Assembly: GCF_003478995.1 (NCBI RefSeq) | Contig: NZ_QUGI01000004.1 | Span: 108,507 to 172,506 of the forward strand | Length of the DNA: 64,000 bases | Direction of reading: 5' to 3' | Source of the DNA: Pseudoflavonifractor sp. AF19-9AC | Lineage (GTDB): Bacteria > Bacillota > Clostridia > Oscillospirales > Oscillospiraceae | In this document: positions 15,800 through 24,667 of the stretch, piece after piece | Position numbering within the stretch: the stretch's first letter is position 1 | How the letters are laid out: the number at the start of each line of letters is the position of its first letter | Notes under the pieces: model-generated | The model's database searches: none | Told to the model about the DNA's origin: nothing | Seen by the model: the letters and a program-made list of their open reading frames with translations, nothing else | Made by a program: the position numbers and the translations under genes

Positions 15800-15842
15800 G
15801 CCGAAAAAACCGGGGAAAGCAGGAAAAAATCCGGGGGCGTGC

Positions 15843-15871
15843 TTGTGTATTTCAGCAGCCTGTGCTAAAAT
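15843..15871 (+). promoter_or_regulatory. Sigma-A promoter of ddl-murF
   Basis: TTGTGT (15843-15848), a 17-bp spacer and TAAAAT (15866-15871), giving a leader of about 55 nt before ddl. Confidence 0.6.
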
Positions 15872-15932
15872 GACCTATTAGTGTATAAAATGTGGTAAGT
15901 ATGCCCATATGCCGATAATGAGGTGTGTCAAT

Positions 15933-16985
15933 ATGAAGATAGTGGTACTGGCCGGCGGTCTGAGTCCGGAACGAAACGTCTCTCTTTCCTCTGGCGCCAT
16001 GGTGTGTCAGGCGCTGCGGGATCGCGGACATCAGGTGGCTCTGGTGGATTTGTTTTTTGGACTGGAGGGAATGACCGGTGCGCCGGAGGATCTCTATGAC
16101 CAGCCTGTCCCCGAATCCTTCAAGAAGGTGTCTCCCCAGGCTCCGGATTTGAAGCAGGTGCGTGCCAGCCGTAAGGACCAGAGTCCTTCCGCCATTGGCC
16201 CTGGGGTTCTGGAGCTGTGCGCCGGAGCGGATATCGTATATCTGGCCCTCCATGGCGCCTGCGGAGAGGACGGACGGATCCAGGCTGCTCTGGATCTCCT
16301 TGGCGTGCCCTATACCGGGTCGGGCTGCCTGGCCTCCGCCATTGCCATGGACAAGGACTTGACCAAGCGCCTGGTGGCCGACAAGGTGACAACTCCCCGT
16401 TGGCAGGTGGTCCGGGTCAGTGAGGAGAACCTGGAAGAACTGGTGGAGAAGACCGAGCTCCCCGTGGTGGTAAAGCCCATTGACAGCGGCTCCTCCATTG
16501 GCGTTTACATCGCCCATACCCGCCCGGAGCTTCACAAGGCGCTGGAAGGAAGCATTGCCTTGGGTGGCCGTACCGTTCTGGAGCAGTATATCCAGGGGCG
16601 GGAAATTCAGGTGGCCCTCCTGGATGGAAAGGCCCTGCCCTCCATCGAGATTATTCCCAAAGAGGGCTTTTATGATTACGAGAACAAGTATCAGCCCGGA
16701 GCCGCTCTGGAAGTCTGTCCCGCCGAGATTCCGGCGGAGTGGGAGAAGCGCCTGGGCGAGGCCGCGCTGGAGGTGTTCCGGATTGTGGGCCTCTCTGTCT
16801 ATGCCCGGGCCGACTTCATTGTCACTGAGGACGGAACTCCCTACTTTTTGGAGATCAACACTCTGCCCGGCATGACTCCCACCAGCCTGGTGCCCCAGGA
16901 GGCAGCCGTGGTGGGCATTGACTATGGGACACTGTGTGAGACCATCATCCAGAAATCCCTGGAAGCTCGGAAGGAGGAACAGTAA
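15933..16985 (+). CDS. ddl: D-alanine--D-alanine ligase
   Basis: A 350-residue ATP-grasp ligase that makes the D-Ala-D-Ala terminus of the peptidoglycan stem. Visible are VVLAGGLSPERNVSLSSG (N-domain), LHGACGEDGRIQAALDLLG, PYTGSGCLASAIAMDK, the ATP-grasp VVVKPIDSGSSIGVY, the loop EGFYDYENKY with the tyrosine typical of D-Ala-D-Ala enzymes, and LEINTLPGMTPTS. The omega-loop tyrosine argues against a VanA-type D-Ala-D-Lac ligase. I chose ATG 15933, behind GAGGTG; the frame opens at 15909. murF follows 3 nt after the stop. Confidence 0.95.
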   Translation: MKIVVLAGGLSPERNVSLSSGAMVCQALRDRGHQVALVDLFFGLEGMTGAPEDLYDQPVPESFKKVSPQAPDLKQVRASRKDQSPSAIGPGVLELCAGADIVYLALHGACGEDGRIQAALDLLGVPYTGSGCLASAIAMDKDLTKRLVADKVTTPRWQVVRVSEENLEELVEKTELPVVVKPIDSGSSIGVYIAHTRPELHKALEGSIALGGRTVLEQYIQGREIQVALLDGKALPSIEIIPKEGFYDYENKYQPGAALEVCPAEIPAEWEKRLGEAALEVFRIVGLSVYARADFIVTEDGTPYFLEINTLPGMTPTSLVPQEAAVVGIDYGTLCETIIQKSLEARKEEQ

Positions 16986-16988
16986 GGG

Positions 16989-18380
16989 ATGGAAACCATC
17001 ACCCTGGGCCAACTGCTGGAGGCAGTGGACGGCAAGCTGCTGGGAACCTTTGGGGATTTGAACGCCCCCATTGTCCGGGTGGATACGGACAGCCGGACCA
17101 TCCATCCCGGCGCTCTGTTCATCCCCCTCACCGGGGAGCGTTTTGACGGACACGCCTACATTAACTCAGCCCTGGAGGGCGGAGCTGTGGGCTGTCTCAC
17201 TGCCCGGGAGCGGAAGAGCTACCGGGAGGATAAGTTCTATGTGAAGGTGGCCAATACCCAGCGGGCGCTGCGGGATCTGGCCGCCTGGTATAAGGCCCGG
17301 TTTGACATTCCCTTTGTGGCCGTCACCGGCAGCGTGGGCAAGACCACGGCCAAGGACATGATCGCCTCCGTGCTGGGGGTGCGGTATAAGGTTCTGAAGA
17401 CCGAGGGGAACTTTAATAACAACGTGGGCCTGCCCCTGACCCTGCTTCGTCTGGAAAAGAGCCATGAGATTGCCGTTTTGGAAATGGGCATGGACCGATT
17501 CGGCGAGATTGACTACCTGGCCGGAACGGTCAAGCCGGACGTGGGTGTCATCACCAACATCGGCGACGCCCACATTGAGCGGCTGGGCAGCCGGGAAAAT
17601 ATCTTCAAGGCCAAGTGTGAGCTGCTGCCCCACATTAAGGATGGGGGACTGGTGGTACTCAACGGCGACGATGAGCTGCTGGCCACCCTGCGGGGCAAGA
17701 CGCCGGTGCCCGCTGTCTTCTGCGGACGGGGCGAAGGCCTGGAGTATCGGGCGGAGGTCATTGGCGGCGACGGCGTGAGCTACCTGGACTGCCGGCTCAT
17801 TACCCCCCACATGGACCAGACCGTCAAGATTCCGGCTCTGGGCGAGCACATGATCTATCCCGCCCTCATTGCCGCGGCCGTAGGGGAGCGGTTTGGCCTT
17901 ACAGCCCAGGAGATTGCCCAGGGTATCTATCAGTTTGTTCCCACTCGGATGCGGATGAACATTGTCCGCCGGGCCGAGGGCATCACCATTCTGGATGACA
18001 CCTATAACGCCAATCCCCAGTCCATGCGGGCCGCCATCAGTGTGCTGGCTGACAGCCATTGCCAGCGGAAGGTTGCCGTGCTGGGCGATATGTTTGAACT
18101 TGGTCCCTTTGCCCCGGGGCTCCACTATGAGGTGGGCGAGTGCCTGGGCAAGGAGAAGATTGACTGTCTGGTGGCCGTGGGCGAGCTGTCCGACTATATC
18201 GCCCGGGGAGCCCGAGAGTCCGGCGTGCCTGAGGTCTACCGCTGTGAAGACAAAGAGGCGGCCCGGACCATTCTTCCCAAGGTGCTGCAGCCGGACTGCA
18301 CCATCCTGGTCAAGGCCTCCCGGGGTATGAAGCTGGAGGAGCTGACCGCCTGCCTGATGGAGCTCACCAAGGCGGAGTAA
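16989..18380 (+). CDS. murF: UDP-N-acetylmuramoyl-tripeptide--D-alanyl-D-alanine ligase
   Basis: A 463-residue Mur ligase that adds D-Ala-D-Ala to the UDP-MurNAc tripeptide, directly using the product of the preceding ddl. It has an N-terminal UDP-binding domain with VDTDSRTIHPGALFIPL, the ATP loop VTGSVGKTTAKD (about 112-123), GNFNNNVGLPLTLL, the LEMGMDRFGEI segment, and in the C-domain DDTYNANPQSMRAA and LGDMFELG. Length and domain order are standard. It is tightly coupled to ddl. Confidence 0.96.
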   Translation: METITLGQLLEAVDGKLLGTFGDLNAPIVRVDTDSRTIHPGALFIPLTGERFDGHAYINSALEGGAVGCLTARERKSYREDKFYVKVANTQRALRDLAAWYKARFDIPFVAVTGSVGKTTAKDMIASVLGVRYKVLKTEGNFNNNVGLPLTLLRLEKSHEIAVLEMGMDRFGEIDYLAGTVKPDVGVITNIGDAHIERLGSRENIFKAKCELLPHIKDGGLVVLNGDDELLATLRGKTPVPAVFCGRGEGLEYRAEVIGGDGVSYLDCRLITPHMDQTVKIPALGEHMIYPALIAAAVGERFGLTAQEIAQGIYQFVPTRMRMNIVRRAEGITILDDTYNANPQSMRAAISVLADSHCQRKVAVLGDMFELGPFAPGLHYEVGECLGKEKIDCLVAVGELSDYIARGARESGVPEVYRCEDKEAARTILPKVLQPDCTILVKASRGMKLEELTACLMELTKAE

Positions 18381-18425
18381 TCCCGTCTTCCGGCCGGAAC
18401 CAACGTAATAGAAAATGAGGTTGCT

Positions 18426-20327
18426 ATGATCGATCTATCCGTCTCCAACCTGGTCAAGGAATTTGAGGTTGGCAATCGAATATTGGATGGCCTCACCTTC
18501 CAGGTGGACACCGGGGAGCGGGTGGGCCTGCTGGGGCCCAATGGCTGCGGCAAGACCACCTTGCTGCGCATCCTCACCGGTGAAGTGGACTGCGACGAGG
18601 GCGAGGTTATGGTGGCGCCGGGCAAGCGTCTGGGCCTCATCTCCCAGATCCCCGTCTATCCGGCCGGCTATACGGTGGAGGACGTACTGGACACCGCCTT
18701 TGCCCCTCTCCACGAGATGGAACGGGAGCTGAGCCGTTTGGCTGAGCAGATGGGGGCAGGGGAGAACCCGGCTCTTATGGCTCGGTACGATAAGCTCACC
18801 GCTGCCTTTCAGGCGGGGGGCGGTTACGAGACGGAGACCAACAAGAATAAGGTCTGCAACGGCCTTTCCATCTCCGCTGAGATGCGCGGGCGTCCCTTTG
18901 ATAAACTCTCCGGCGGGGAGAAGACTCGGGTCAACCTGGGCCGTCTCATTCTGGAGGACACGGACATTCTGCTGCTGGACGAGCCCACCAACCACCTGGA
19001 CCTGCGGGCCACCGAGTGGCTGGAGGAATATCTGGAGAGATTTAAGGGTACTGTCCTCACCGTCTCCCATGACCGCTACTTCCTGGACAAAGTGGTGGAC
19101 CGGGTCATCGAGATCCAGAATGGAAAGGCAGAGTTCTACTCGGGCAACTACAGCTTCTACGCCGTGGAAAAGGAGCGGCGGTACGAGGAAAAGCTGAAGC
19201 AGTACGAGAAGGAGCAGGCCAAAATCGAGCAGCTGGAGAAAGCGGCCCAGCAGCTGCGCATCTGGGCCTACTCCGGCAATGATAAGGTATTTAAACGTGC
19301 CCAGTCTATGGAGAAGCGCATCGAGCGCATGCGGGTCACCGACCGCCCCCGGAAGGAGCGGAAAATGGAAGTCCGTTTTGGTGAGCGGGAGTTCCGTGGG
19401 GACGAGGTGCTCACCATCAAGGGGCTGGAGAAGGGCTTTGCCGGACGGACCCTGTTTTCCGACGTCAACTTGGAAGTGGCCGGGGGCGAGCGCATTGCCC
19501 TTTTGGGGGACAACGGCACCGGAAAGTCCACCCTCATTAAAATTTTGATGGGGGAGGAGCAGCCGGACCAGGGCAAGCTTCGTCTGGGACCCACAGTGAA
19601 AATCGGTTACCTGCCCCAGATCATCCACTTTGCCCACCCGGAGCGAAACTTGGTGGATACCATGATTTACGACCTGGACTGCACGGCTCAGACGGCCCGG
19701 AACCGGCTGGCCTCCTTCAAATTCCGGGGGGAGGACGTTTTTAAGCCGGTGTCGGCCCTGTCCGGCGGCGAGCAGTCCCGGCTTCGCCTGTGTATGCTCA
19801 TGGATGCACAGATTAACCTTCTCATTCTGGACGAGCCTACCAACCATCTGGACATCCAGAGTCGTGAGTGGATTGAGGAGGCGGTGGAGGAGTACGAGGG
19901 GAACCTGCTCTTTGTCTCCCATGACCGTTATTTTATTGACCGCTTTGCCACCCGCATCTGGATGCTGGAGGACGGCCATATCACCGATTTCAAGGGCACC
20001 TATCAGGAATACCTCTCCGCCCGTCAGCGGCAGAAGCAGCTTGCTGCCCAGCCCGCCGCTCCTAAGGCGGAAGAGCCCAAAAAGGAGAAACCCAAGCGCC
20101 CGGGCGGCACCAAGAACCTGGAAAAAGAGGTGACCGCCGCAGAGCGTGCTGTGGCCAAGGCGGAGGAGCAGATGTACGATCTGGAGCAGCAGATCGAGCA
20201 GGCTGCTTCGGACTATCTGAAGCTGCAGGAACTCTATGAACAGCGGGAAGCCCTGGAGGAAGAAATTTTGAAACTCTACGGGACCTGGGAGACTCTCTCA
20301 GCCCAATTGGAGGAGGCGCGGGGATGA
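18426..20327 (+). CDS. ABC-F family ATP-binding protein
   Basis: A 633-residue soluble protein with two ABC ATPase domains and no membrane segments. The first domain (about 1-255) shows LLGPNGCGKTTLLRIL, LSGGEKTRVNLGRLIL and LLLDEPTNHLDL. The inter-domain linker is basic and helical (about 255-325). The second domain (about 330-550) shows LLGDNGTGKSTLIKIL, LSGGEQSRLRL and LILDEPTNHLDI. A lysine- and proline-rich stretch leads to a C-terminal coiled coil (about 575-632), as in Uup/YdiF-type proteins. ABC-F proteins act on the ribosome in translation; the C-terminal coiled coil suggests a housekeeping Uup/YdiF-like role more than antibiotic protection. It overlaps the next gene by 4 nt. Confidence 0.9.
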   Translation: MIDLSVSNLVKEFEVGNRILDGLTFQVDTGERVGLLGPNGCGKTTLLRILTGEVDCDEGEVMVAPGKRLGLISQIPVYPAGYTVEDVLDTAFAPLHEMERELSRLAEQMGAGENPALMARYDKLTAAFQAGGGYETETNKNKVCNGLSISAEMRGRPFDKLSGGEKTRVNLGRLILEDTDILLLDEPTNHLDLRATEWLEEYLERFKGTVLTVSHDRYFLDKVVDRVIEIQNGKAEFYSGNYSFYAVEKERRYEEKLKQYEKEQAKIEQLEKAAQQLRIWAYSGNDKVFKRAQSMEKRIERMRVTDRPRKERKMEVRFGEREFRGDEVLTIKGLEKGFAGRTLFSDVNLEVAGGERIALLGDNGTGKSTLIKILMGEEQPDQGKLRLGPTVKIGYLPQIIHFAHPERNLVDTMIYDLDCTAQTARNRLASFKFRGEDVFKPVSALSGGEQSRLRLCMLMDAQINLLILDEPTNHLDIQSREWIEEAVEEYEGNLLFVSHDRYFIDRFATRIWMLEDGHITDFKGTYQEYLSARQRQKQLAAQPAAPKAEEPKKEKPKRPGGTKNLEKEVTAAERAVAKAEEQMYDLEQQIEQAASDYLKLQELYEQREALEEEILKLYGTWETLSAQLEEARG

Positions 20328-20959
20328 GCCGGCAGAAGATTGAGGTGCCCAGCTATAAGGGTAGACGGTATCAGCGCTGGATTCGAGCCATTCTTGTGTT
20401 GATTGCGGCAGGCGCCTTGTGCTTTGCCGCCCTGTTTGGCGCCGTCATCTACGGCGCCTATGACCACATTGCCGGTGAACCTCAGGTCATGGTGGTGCTA
20501 GGCTGTCAGGTCAAACCGGACGGCCCGTCCCAGCTGTTGCGGGACCGCCTGGAGGAAGCGGCAGACTATCTGTCCGATCACCCAGATATGACGGTGGTGG
20601 TTTCCGGCGGTCAGGGGCCTGATGAGCCCACCACCGAGGCCCGCGCCATGGCCGACTATCTCATAGAGGAGGGCGTGGAAGAGGATCGCATCCTTCTGGA
20701 GGACCAATCCCACAACACCTCTCAGAATCTTCGAAACAGCGCTCAGGTGCTGAAGGATGCGGGCTACGACCTGGATGAGACCGACGTCCTAGTGGTGTCC
20801 AATGGCTTCCACCTGACCCGTGCCCGGATGCTGGCCGAGCGTGCGGGCTTCGGAGAGATCTCGACACTGGCCGCACCCACCAGCCACCTGCCCTCCCGGC
20901 TGAAGATGTACATTCGGGAGCCTCTGGCGTTGGTGAAGTCCTTTGTGTTCGACCGCTGA
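20324..20959 (+). CDS. YdcF/SanA-like DUF218 membrane protein
   Basis: A 211-residue protein with one N-terminal membrane helix (about 23-45, AILVLIAAGALCFAALFGAV) and an outward DUF218 domain. The conserved positions are MVVLGCQVKPDGPSQLLRDRL, VVSGGQGPDEPTTEARAM, LEDQSHNTSQNLRNS and VVSNGFHLTRARMLAERAG. Family members such as SanA and ElyC influence envelope integrity; the chemistry is unresolved. The start overlaps the ABC-F stop (ATGA), and prfA begins 21 nt after the end. Confidence 0.85.
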   Translation: MSRQKIEVPSYKGRRYQRWIRAILVLIAAGALCFAALFGAVIYGAYDHIAGEPQVMVVLGCQVKPDGPSQLLRDRLEEAADYLSDHPDMTVVVSGGQGPDEPTTEARAMADYLIEEGVEEDRILLEDQSHNTSQNLRNSAQVLKDAGYDLDETDVLVVSNGFHLTRARMLAERAGFGEISTLAAPTSHLPSRLKMYIREPLALVKSFVFDR

Positions 20960-20980
20960 ATTCGTTGCAGGAGGAATTGT

Positions 20981-22039
20981 ATGCTGGACAAGCTGGCCGC
21001 CATTGAGGCCAAATACAGCCAGATCGAGGCCCGACTGGCGGTGCCGGAGACCTATGACGATCCGGAGCTGGTGGCAAAGCTGAACAAGGAACAGACGGAG
21101 CTGCAGCCCCTGGTGGAGACCTTCCGCACCTATCAGCGTGTGAAGGAGGCCAGGGACCAGGCCCAGCAGCTGCTCAGCGACCCGGAGATGAAGGAACTGG
21201 CCCAGGAGGAGTACCACCAGGCCGGTCAGGATATGGAGCGGCTGGAGCGCGAGCTGCAGATTCTCCTGCTGCCCAAGGACCCCAACGACCGGAAAAATGT
21301 CATTCTGGAGATTCGGGCCGGGGTAGGCGGGGAGGAGGCAGCCCTCTTTGCCCACTCCCTCTATCGCATGTACTCCATGTACGCCGAGTCACGGGGCTGG
21401 AAGACGGAGGTAGACTCCGTCAGCGAAACAGAATTAGGTGGGATAAAGGAAATTTCCTTTACAATTGAAGGCGACGGTGCCTGGTCCCGCCTCAAGTATG
21501 AGAGCGGCGTTCACCGGGTGCAGCGGGTGCCAGAAACGGAATCGGGAGGCCGGATTCACACCTCCACCGCTACGGTGGCCGTCCTGCCGGAGATGGAGGC
21601 GGTGGACGTCCAATTGAATCCCGCCGACATCGAGATGCAGGTCTTTCGGTCCTCCGGCGCGGGTGGACAGCATGTAAACAAGACCTCCTCCGCCGTGCGC
21701 CTCATCCACAAGCCCACAGGCACTGTGGTGGAGTGTCAGCAGGAGCGCAGCCAGTTCCAGAACCGGGACAAGGCCATGCGCATCCTGGCTTCCCGGCTCT
21801 ATGAGGCAGAGCAGGAGAAAATTTCCAGCGAATATACCCAGCAGCGCCGCAGCCAGGTGGGTACCGGCATGCGCAACGAGCGCATCCGTACCTACAATTT
21901 CCCGCAGGGCCGGGTGACCGACCACCGGATCGGCCTGACCCTCTATAAAATTGATAACGTTGTGAACGGGGACTTGGACGAAATTATTGACGCTTTGGCG
22001 GCCGCAGACCAGGCGGAGCGTCTGAAAGAGCAGTCCTGA
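20981..22039 (+). CDS. prfA: Peptide chain release factor 1
   Basis: A 352-residue class I release factor for UAA and UAG. The stop-codon-reading tripeptide is PET in RVPETESGGRIHTS, the Gram-positive form of the PxT motif. The catalytic GGQ is in SSGAGGQHVNKTSSA (about 225-239). Length is typical. A good GGAGGAATTG site precedes ATG 20981. prmC, often next to prfA, is not here. Confidence 0.97.
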   Translation: MLDKLAAIEAKYSQIEARLAVPETYDDPELVAKLNKEQTELQPLVETFRTYQRVKEARDQAQQLLSDPEMKELAQEEYHQAGQDMERLERELQILLLPKDPNDRKNVILEIRAGVGGEEAALFAHSLYRMYSMYAESRGWKTEVDSVSETELGGIKEISFTIEGDGAWSRLKYESGVHRVQRVPETESGGRIHTSTATVAVLPEMEAVDVQLNPADIEMQVFRSSGAGGQHVNKTSSAVRLIHKPTGTVVECQQERSQFQNRDKAMRILASRLYEAEQEKISSEYTQQRRSQVGTGMRNERIRTYNFPQGRVTDHRIGLTLYKIDNVVNGDLDEIIDALAAADQAERLKEQS

Positions 22040-22065
22040 TCCGTTTTGAAAAGGAGTTTTATATC

Positions 22066-22335
22066 ATGGATCTGTTTATTCACTATTCTTCTCTGCCCGA
22101 GGGCAAGGAGCTGGCCGACATTGTGGGCGAGCTCAACGAGGTTTTGGACGACCACGGCGCCGTATGCGGCGGGGAAGGGGACGAAACCGGTGGACGGTTG
22201 GATTTGGACCTGGAGGACGAGAAGATTAACCCCAAGTATGCTCAGATGGCGGTGAAAGCCTATCTTCAGCGGGCGGAGTTTGCCCGGGATACCTTGATTG
22301 AGATCGGCGGTATGGAGATCGGCATTTACGAGTAA
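22066..22335 (+). CDS. Small acidic protein of unknown function
   Basis: An 89-residue acidic protein, with AAGGAG before ATG 22066, lying between prfA and a HAD phosphatase. It contains LDLDLEDEKINPKYA and a predicted C-terminal helix (AQMAVKAYLQRAEFARDTLI). No signal peptide, membrane segment or metal motif is seen. I do not recognise the family. Codon use and spacing match its neighbours, so it is a real cotranscribed gene. Confidence 0.7.
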   Translation: MDLFIHYSSLPEGKELADIVGELNEVLDDHGAVCGGEGDETGGRLDLDLEDEKINPKYAQMAVKAYLQRAEFARDTLIEIGGMEIGIYE

Positions 22336-22349
22336 AGAAGGAACCCTTT

Positions 22350-23003
22350 ATGTATCAGTATGTGATTTTTGATTTGGACGGAACGCTGCTCAACACCATT
22401 GACGACTTAGCGGACGCGGGCAACCATGTCTGCAAGCTCCATGGCTGGCCTACCCACACTGTGGAGGAGTACAAGTACTTTGTGGGCAATGGAATTCAGA
22501 AACTGGTGGAGCGGCTGTTTCCGGAGAAGTGCCGTGATCTGGAGTACGCCAAGTCCGTCATGGACCAGGAGTTTACCCCCTATTATGACGCCCACAAGGA
22601 GGACAAGACGGCTCCCTACGCCGGAATCCCTCAGCTGCTGGAGCATTTGAAGGCGGCTGGCGTGTCCATGGCGGTCCTTTCCAACAAGGGCCACGCTCTG
22701 GCACGTCCGGTGGTGGAGCACTACTATCCCGGCGTGTTCCCATATGTCCAGGGGGCGCTGCCCGATTGCCCCACCAAGCCTGACCCAACCCTGCTTCATC
22801 GCTTGATGGCGGAGATGGGTGCCACCCGGGGAAATACCCTCTTTGTAGGGGACAGCAATGTGGACATCCGCACCGCCCGCAACGGGAATCTCACCAGCTG
22901 CGGTGTGCTGTGGGGCTTCCGCACCCGGAAAGAGCTGGAGGACGAGGGCGCCGACTTCATCGCGGAGAACCCGGAGCAGCTGGAAAAGCTGATTTTGTCA
23001 TGA
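22350..23003 (+). CDS. HAD-family hydrolase (phosphoglycolate phosphatase-like)
   Basis: A 217-residue HAD phosphatase. Motif I is VIFDLDGTLLNT (about 5-16, nucleophile D8), motif II is AVLSNKGH (Ser/Asn), motif III is the lysine in TKPDP, and motif IV is FVGDSNVDI. A helical cap lies at about 17-80. This fits the Gph/PpaX group that hydrolyses phosphoglycolate or pyrophosphate, though the substrate cannot be fixed. Its TGA overlaps the next gene's ATG by 4 nt. Confidence 0.87.
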   Translation: MYQYVIFDLDGTLLNTIDDLADAGNHVCKLHGWPTHTVEEYKYFVGNGIQKLVERLFPEKCRDLEYAKSVMDQEFTPYYDAHKEDKTAPYAGIPQLLEHLKAAGVSMAVLSNKGHALARPVVEHYYPGVFPYVQGALPDCPTKPDPTLLHRLMAEMGATRGNTLFVGDSNVDIRTARNGNLTSCGVLWGFRTRKELEDEGADFIAENPEQLEKLILS

Positions 23004-23578
23004 GCCGGATGATTTTAGAGACCGCCCGCCTGCGGCTTCGGGAAATGGAGGACGGGGACTTTCCTGCTCTTTGCCGGATGCTCCAGGACCCCGTGGTGAT
23101 GTACGCCTACGAGCACGCCTTTTCAGACCAGGAGGCCTGGGATTGGCTTCACAACCAGCAGAGACGCTACAGCCGGGACGGCTTTGGACTGTGGGCGGTG
23201 GTGGAGAAGGCTACCGGAGAGATGGTGGGCCAGTGCGGCATTACCTGGCAGTCCGTGGGGGATGACCGGCAGATGCCCGAGGTGGGATATCTGCTGGAGC
23301 GTGCCGCCTGGCACAAGGGCTACGCCACAGAGGCGGCTCAGGCCTGCCGGGACTATGCCTTTGATACTCTGGGATTTCAGGAGGTCTGCTCCATCATCCG
23401 GGACAACAACCTCCCCTCCCAGGCAGTGGCACGGCGCAACGGCATGACTCCGCGGGGCACCCTGGTCAAGCACTATTACGGCATGGATATGCCCCACCTG
23501 ATTTTTACCGTCCGACGGACGGAGCTAGAGAAAGAGAAGTGGAACGGCGTTGCAGACTCTGCGATTGACAAACAATGA
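23000..23578 (+). CDS. GNAT family N-acetyltransferase (RimJ/RimL-like)
   Basis: A 192-residue acetyltransferase: TARLRLREMEDGDFPALCRML at the start (first strand and helix), the acetyl-CoA loop segment LERAAWHKGYATEAAQACRD, and NLPSQAVARRNGM near the end, as in the RimJ/RimL and ribosomal-protein acetyltransferase group. The start ATG 23000 overlaps the HAD stop; an earlier in-frame codon at 22910 lies inside the HAD gene without a ribosome binding site. The substrate is unknown. Its last 29 nt overlap the following gene. Confidence 0.83.
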   Translation: MSRMILETARLRLREMEDGDFPALCRMLQDPVVMYAYEHAFSDQEAWDWLHNQQRRYSRDGFGLWAVVEKATGEMVGQCGITWQSVGDDRQMPEVGYLLERAAWHKGYATEAAQACRDYAFDTLGFQEVCSIIRDNNLPSQAVARRNGMTPRGTLVKHYYGMDMPHLIFTVRRTELEKEKWNGVADSAIDKQ

Positions 23579-24575
23579 CAGTGCTCAGGCGGCGGAGATT
23601 CTCCGTGCCGGCGGTCTGGTGGGCATCCCCACCGAGACGGTCTATGGCCTGGGCGCCAACGGCCTGAACCCTGAGGCGGTTCGGGCCATTTTCAAAGCCA
23701 AGGGAAGGCCCCAAGACAACCCCCTGATTCTCCATATCCCGGAGGCCTCCTGGCTGGAGCGGTACTGTGAGAACGTCCCGCCCCAGGCCTGGGCGCTGGC
23801 CCAGCGTTTCTGGCCCGGTCCCTTGACCATGATTCTGCCCCGCAAGGCCCTGGTGCCTGACGAGGTGACGGCGGGGCTGGAGACCGTGGGCATGCGCTGT
23901 CCCAGCCACCCTCTGTGTCAGGAGATCATCCGTCTGGCCGATATCCCGGTGGCAGCTCCCTCGGGCAACACCTCGGGACGCCCCAGCCCCACCACCGCCC
24001 AGCACATGCTGGAGGATATGGACGGAAAGATTGACGCCATCGTGGACGGCGGTCCCTGTTCCGTGGGGGTCGAGTCCACCATCATTGATCTAACCGGAGA
24101 CGTGCCCCGGCTGCTGCGGCCGGGCGGAATCACTCTGGAGCAGCTGCGCCAGGTACTGGGACAGGTGGAGGTGGACCCGGCGGTAACCCGGCTTATGGGA
24201 GCAGGGGAGAAGCCCAAGGCCCCGGGCATGAAATACCGCCATTACGCCCCCAAGGCGCCTGTCACTGTGGTGACCGGTGACCCCGCCAAGGCGGCTGAGT
24301 ATATCGCCCAGCACGCTGACGCAGAGGACGGCATCATCTGCTTTGAGGAGTTCCTGCCACTGTTCACGGGACGTTCCGTGACGAGGCCCGTCATGGACCT
24401 GGGGCCCTCGGGGGACAAAGAGGAGCAGGCCCGACACATCTTTGACGCCCTGCGCTCCTTTGACCACACCAGTGTGCCCGCCATCTGGGCCCAGTGCCCG
24501 GATTCCGGCGGCATTGGACTGGCCATTGCCAACCGCCTCAACAAGGCGGCTGGATTCCATATTATCCAGGTGTAA
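23550..24575 (+). CDS. L-threonylcarbamoyladenylate synthase (Sua5/YwlC type)
   Basis: A 341-residue enzyme that makes threonylcarbamoyl-AMP from threonine, bicarbonate and ATP, the first step of t6A. The YrdC domain covers about 1-200 (GLVGIPTETVYGLGANGL, KAKGRPQDNPLILHI, APSGNTSGRPSPT, VGVESTIIDL). A linker with PGMKYRHYAP leads to the C-terminal Sua5 domain (about 235-341). The start is TTG 23550 inside the GNAT gene; the overlap and weak site imply translational coupling. Together with tsaE and tsaB in this window it supplies most of the pathway. Confidence 0.92.
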   Translation: MQTLRLTNNDSAQAAEILRAGGLVGIPTETVYGLGANGLNPEAVRAIFKAKGRPQDNPLILHIPEASWLERYCENVPPQAWALAQRFWPGPLTMILPRKALVPDEVTAGLETVGMRCPSHPLCQEIIRLADIPVAAPSGNTSGRPSPTTAQHMLEDMDGKIDAIVDGGPCSVGVESTIIDLTGDVPRLLRPGGITLEQLRQVLGQVEVDPAVTRLMGAGEKPKAPGMKYRHYAPKAPVTVVTGDPAKAAEYIAQHADAEDGIICFEEFLPLFTGRSVTRPVMDLGPSGDKEEQARHIFDALRSFDHTSVPAIWAQCPDSGGIGLAIANRLNKAAGFHIIQV

Positions 24576-24593
24576 CCCTTGGCCCCCAAGGCC

Positions 24594-24610
24594 TGCAACC
24601 TAAGGTTGCA
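24594..24610. promoter_or_regulatory. Candidate XRE operator dyad
   Basis: TGCAACC-TAA-GGTTGCA is a perfect 7-bp dyad 10 bp upstream of the -35 box. Its GCAACCTA half is identical to part of the site at 27998-28009 before another XRE gene. A second small dyad, CCTTGG-CCC-CCAAGG, lies just upstream (24577-24591). Confidence 0.5.
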
Positions 24611-24620
24611 CGGAAATTGC

Positions 24621-24649
24621 TTGACTGTTTGGCCCTTTTTCCGTACGCT
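24621..24649 (+). promoter_or_regulatory. Promoter of XRE-CoaE composite gene
   Basis: TTGACT (24621-24626), a 17-bp spacer and TACGCT (24644-24649). It has a good -35 and a poor -10, which would fit a regulated promoter. Confidence 0.5.
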
Positions 24650-24667
24650 TAAGGTGAGGTGAGCCAT

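Noticed and set aside
15933..16985. Possible vancomycin-type D-Ala-D-Lac ligase
   Set aside because: The loop EGFYDYENKY carries the tyrosine of D-Ala-D-Ala ligases and the gene lies with murF, not with vanH or vanX.
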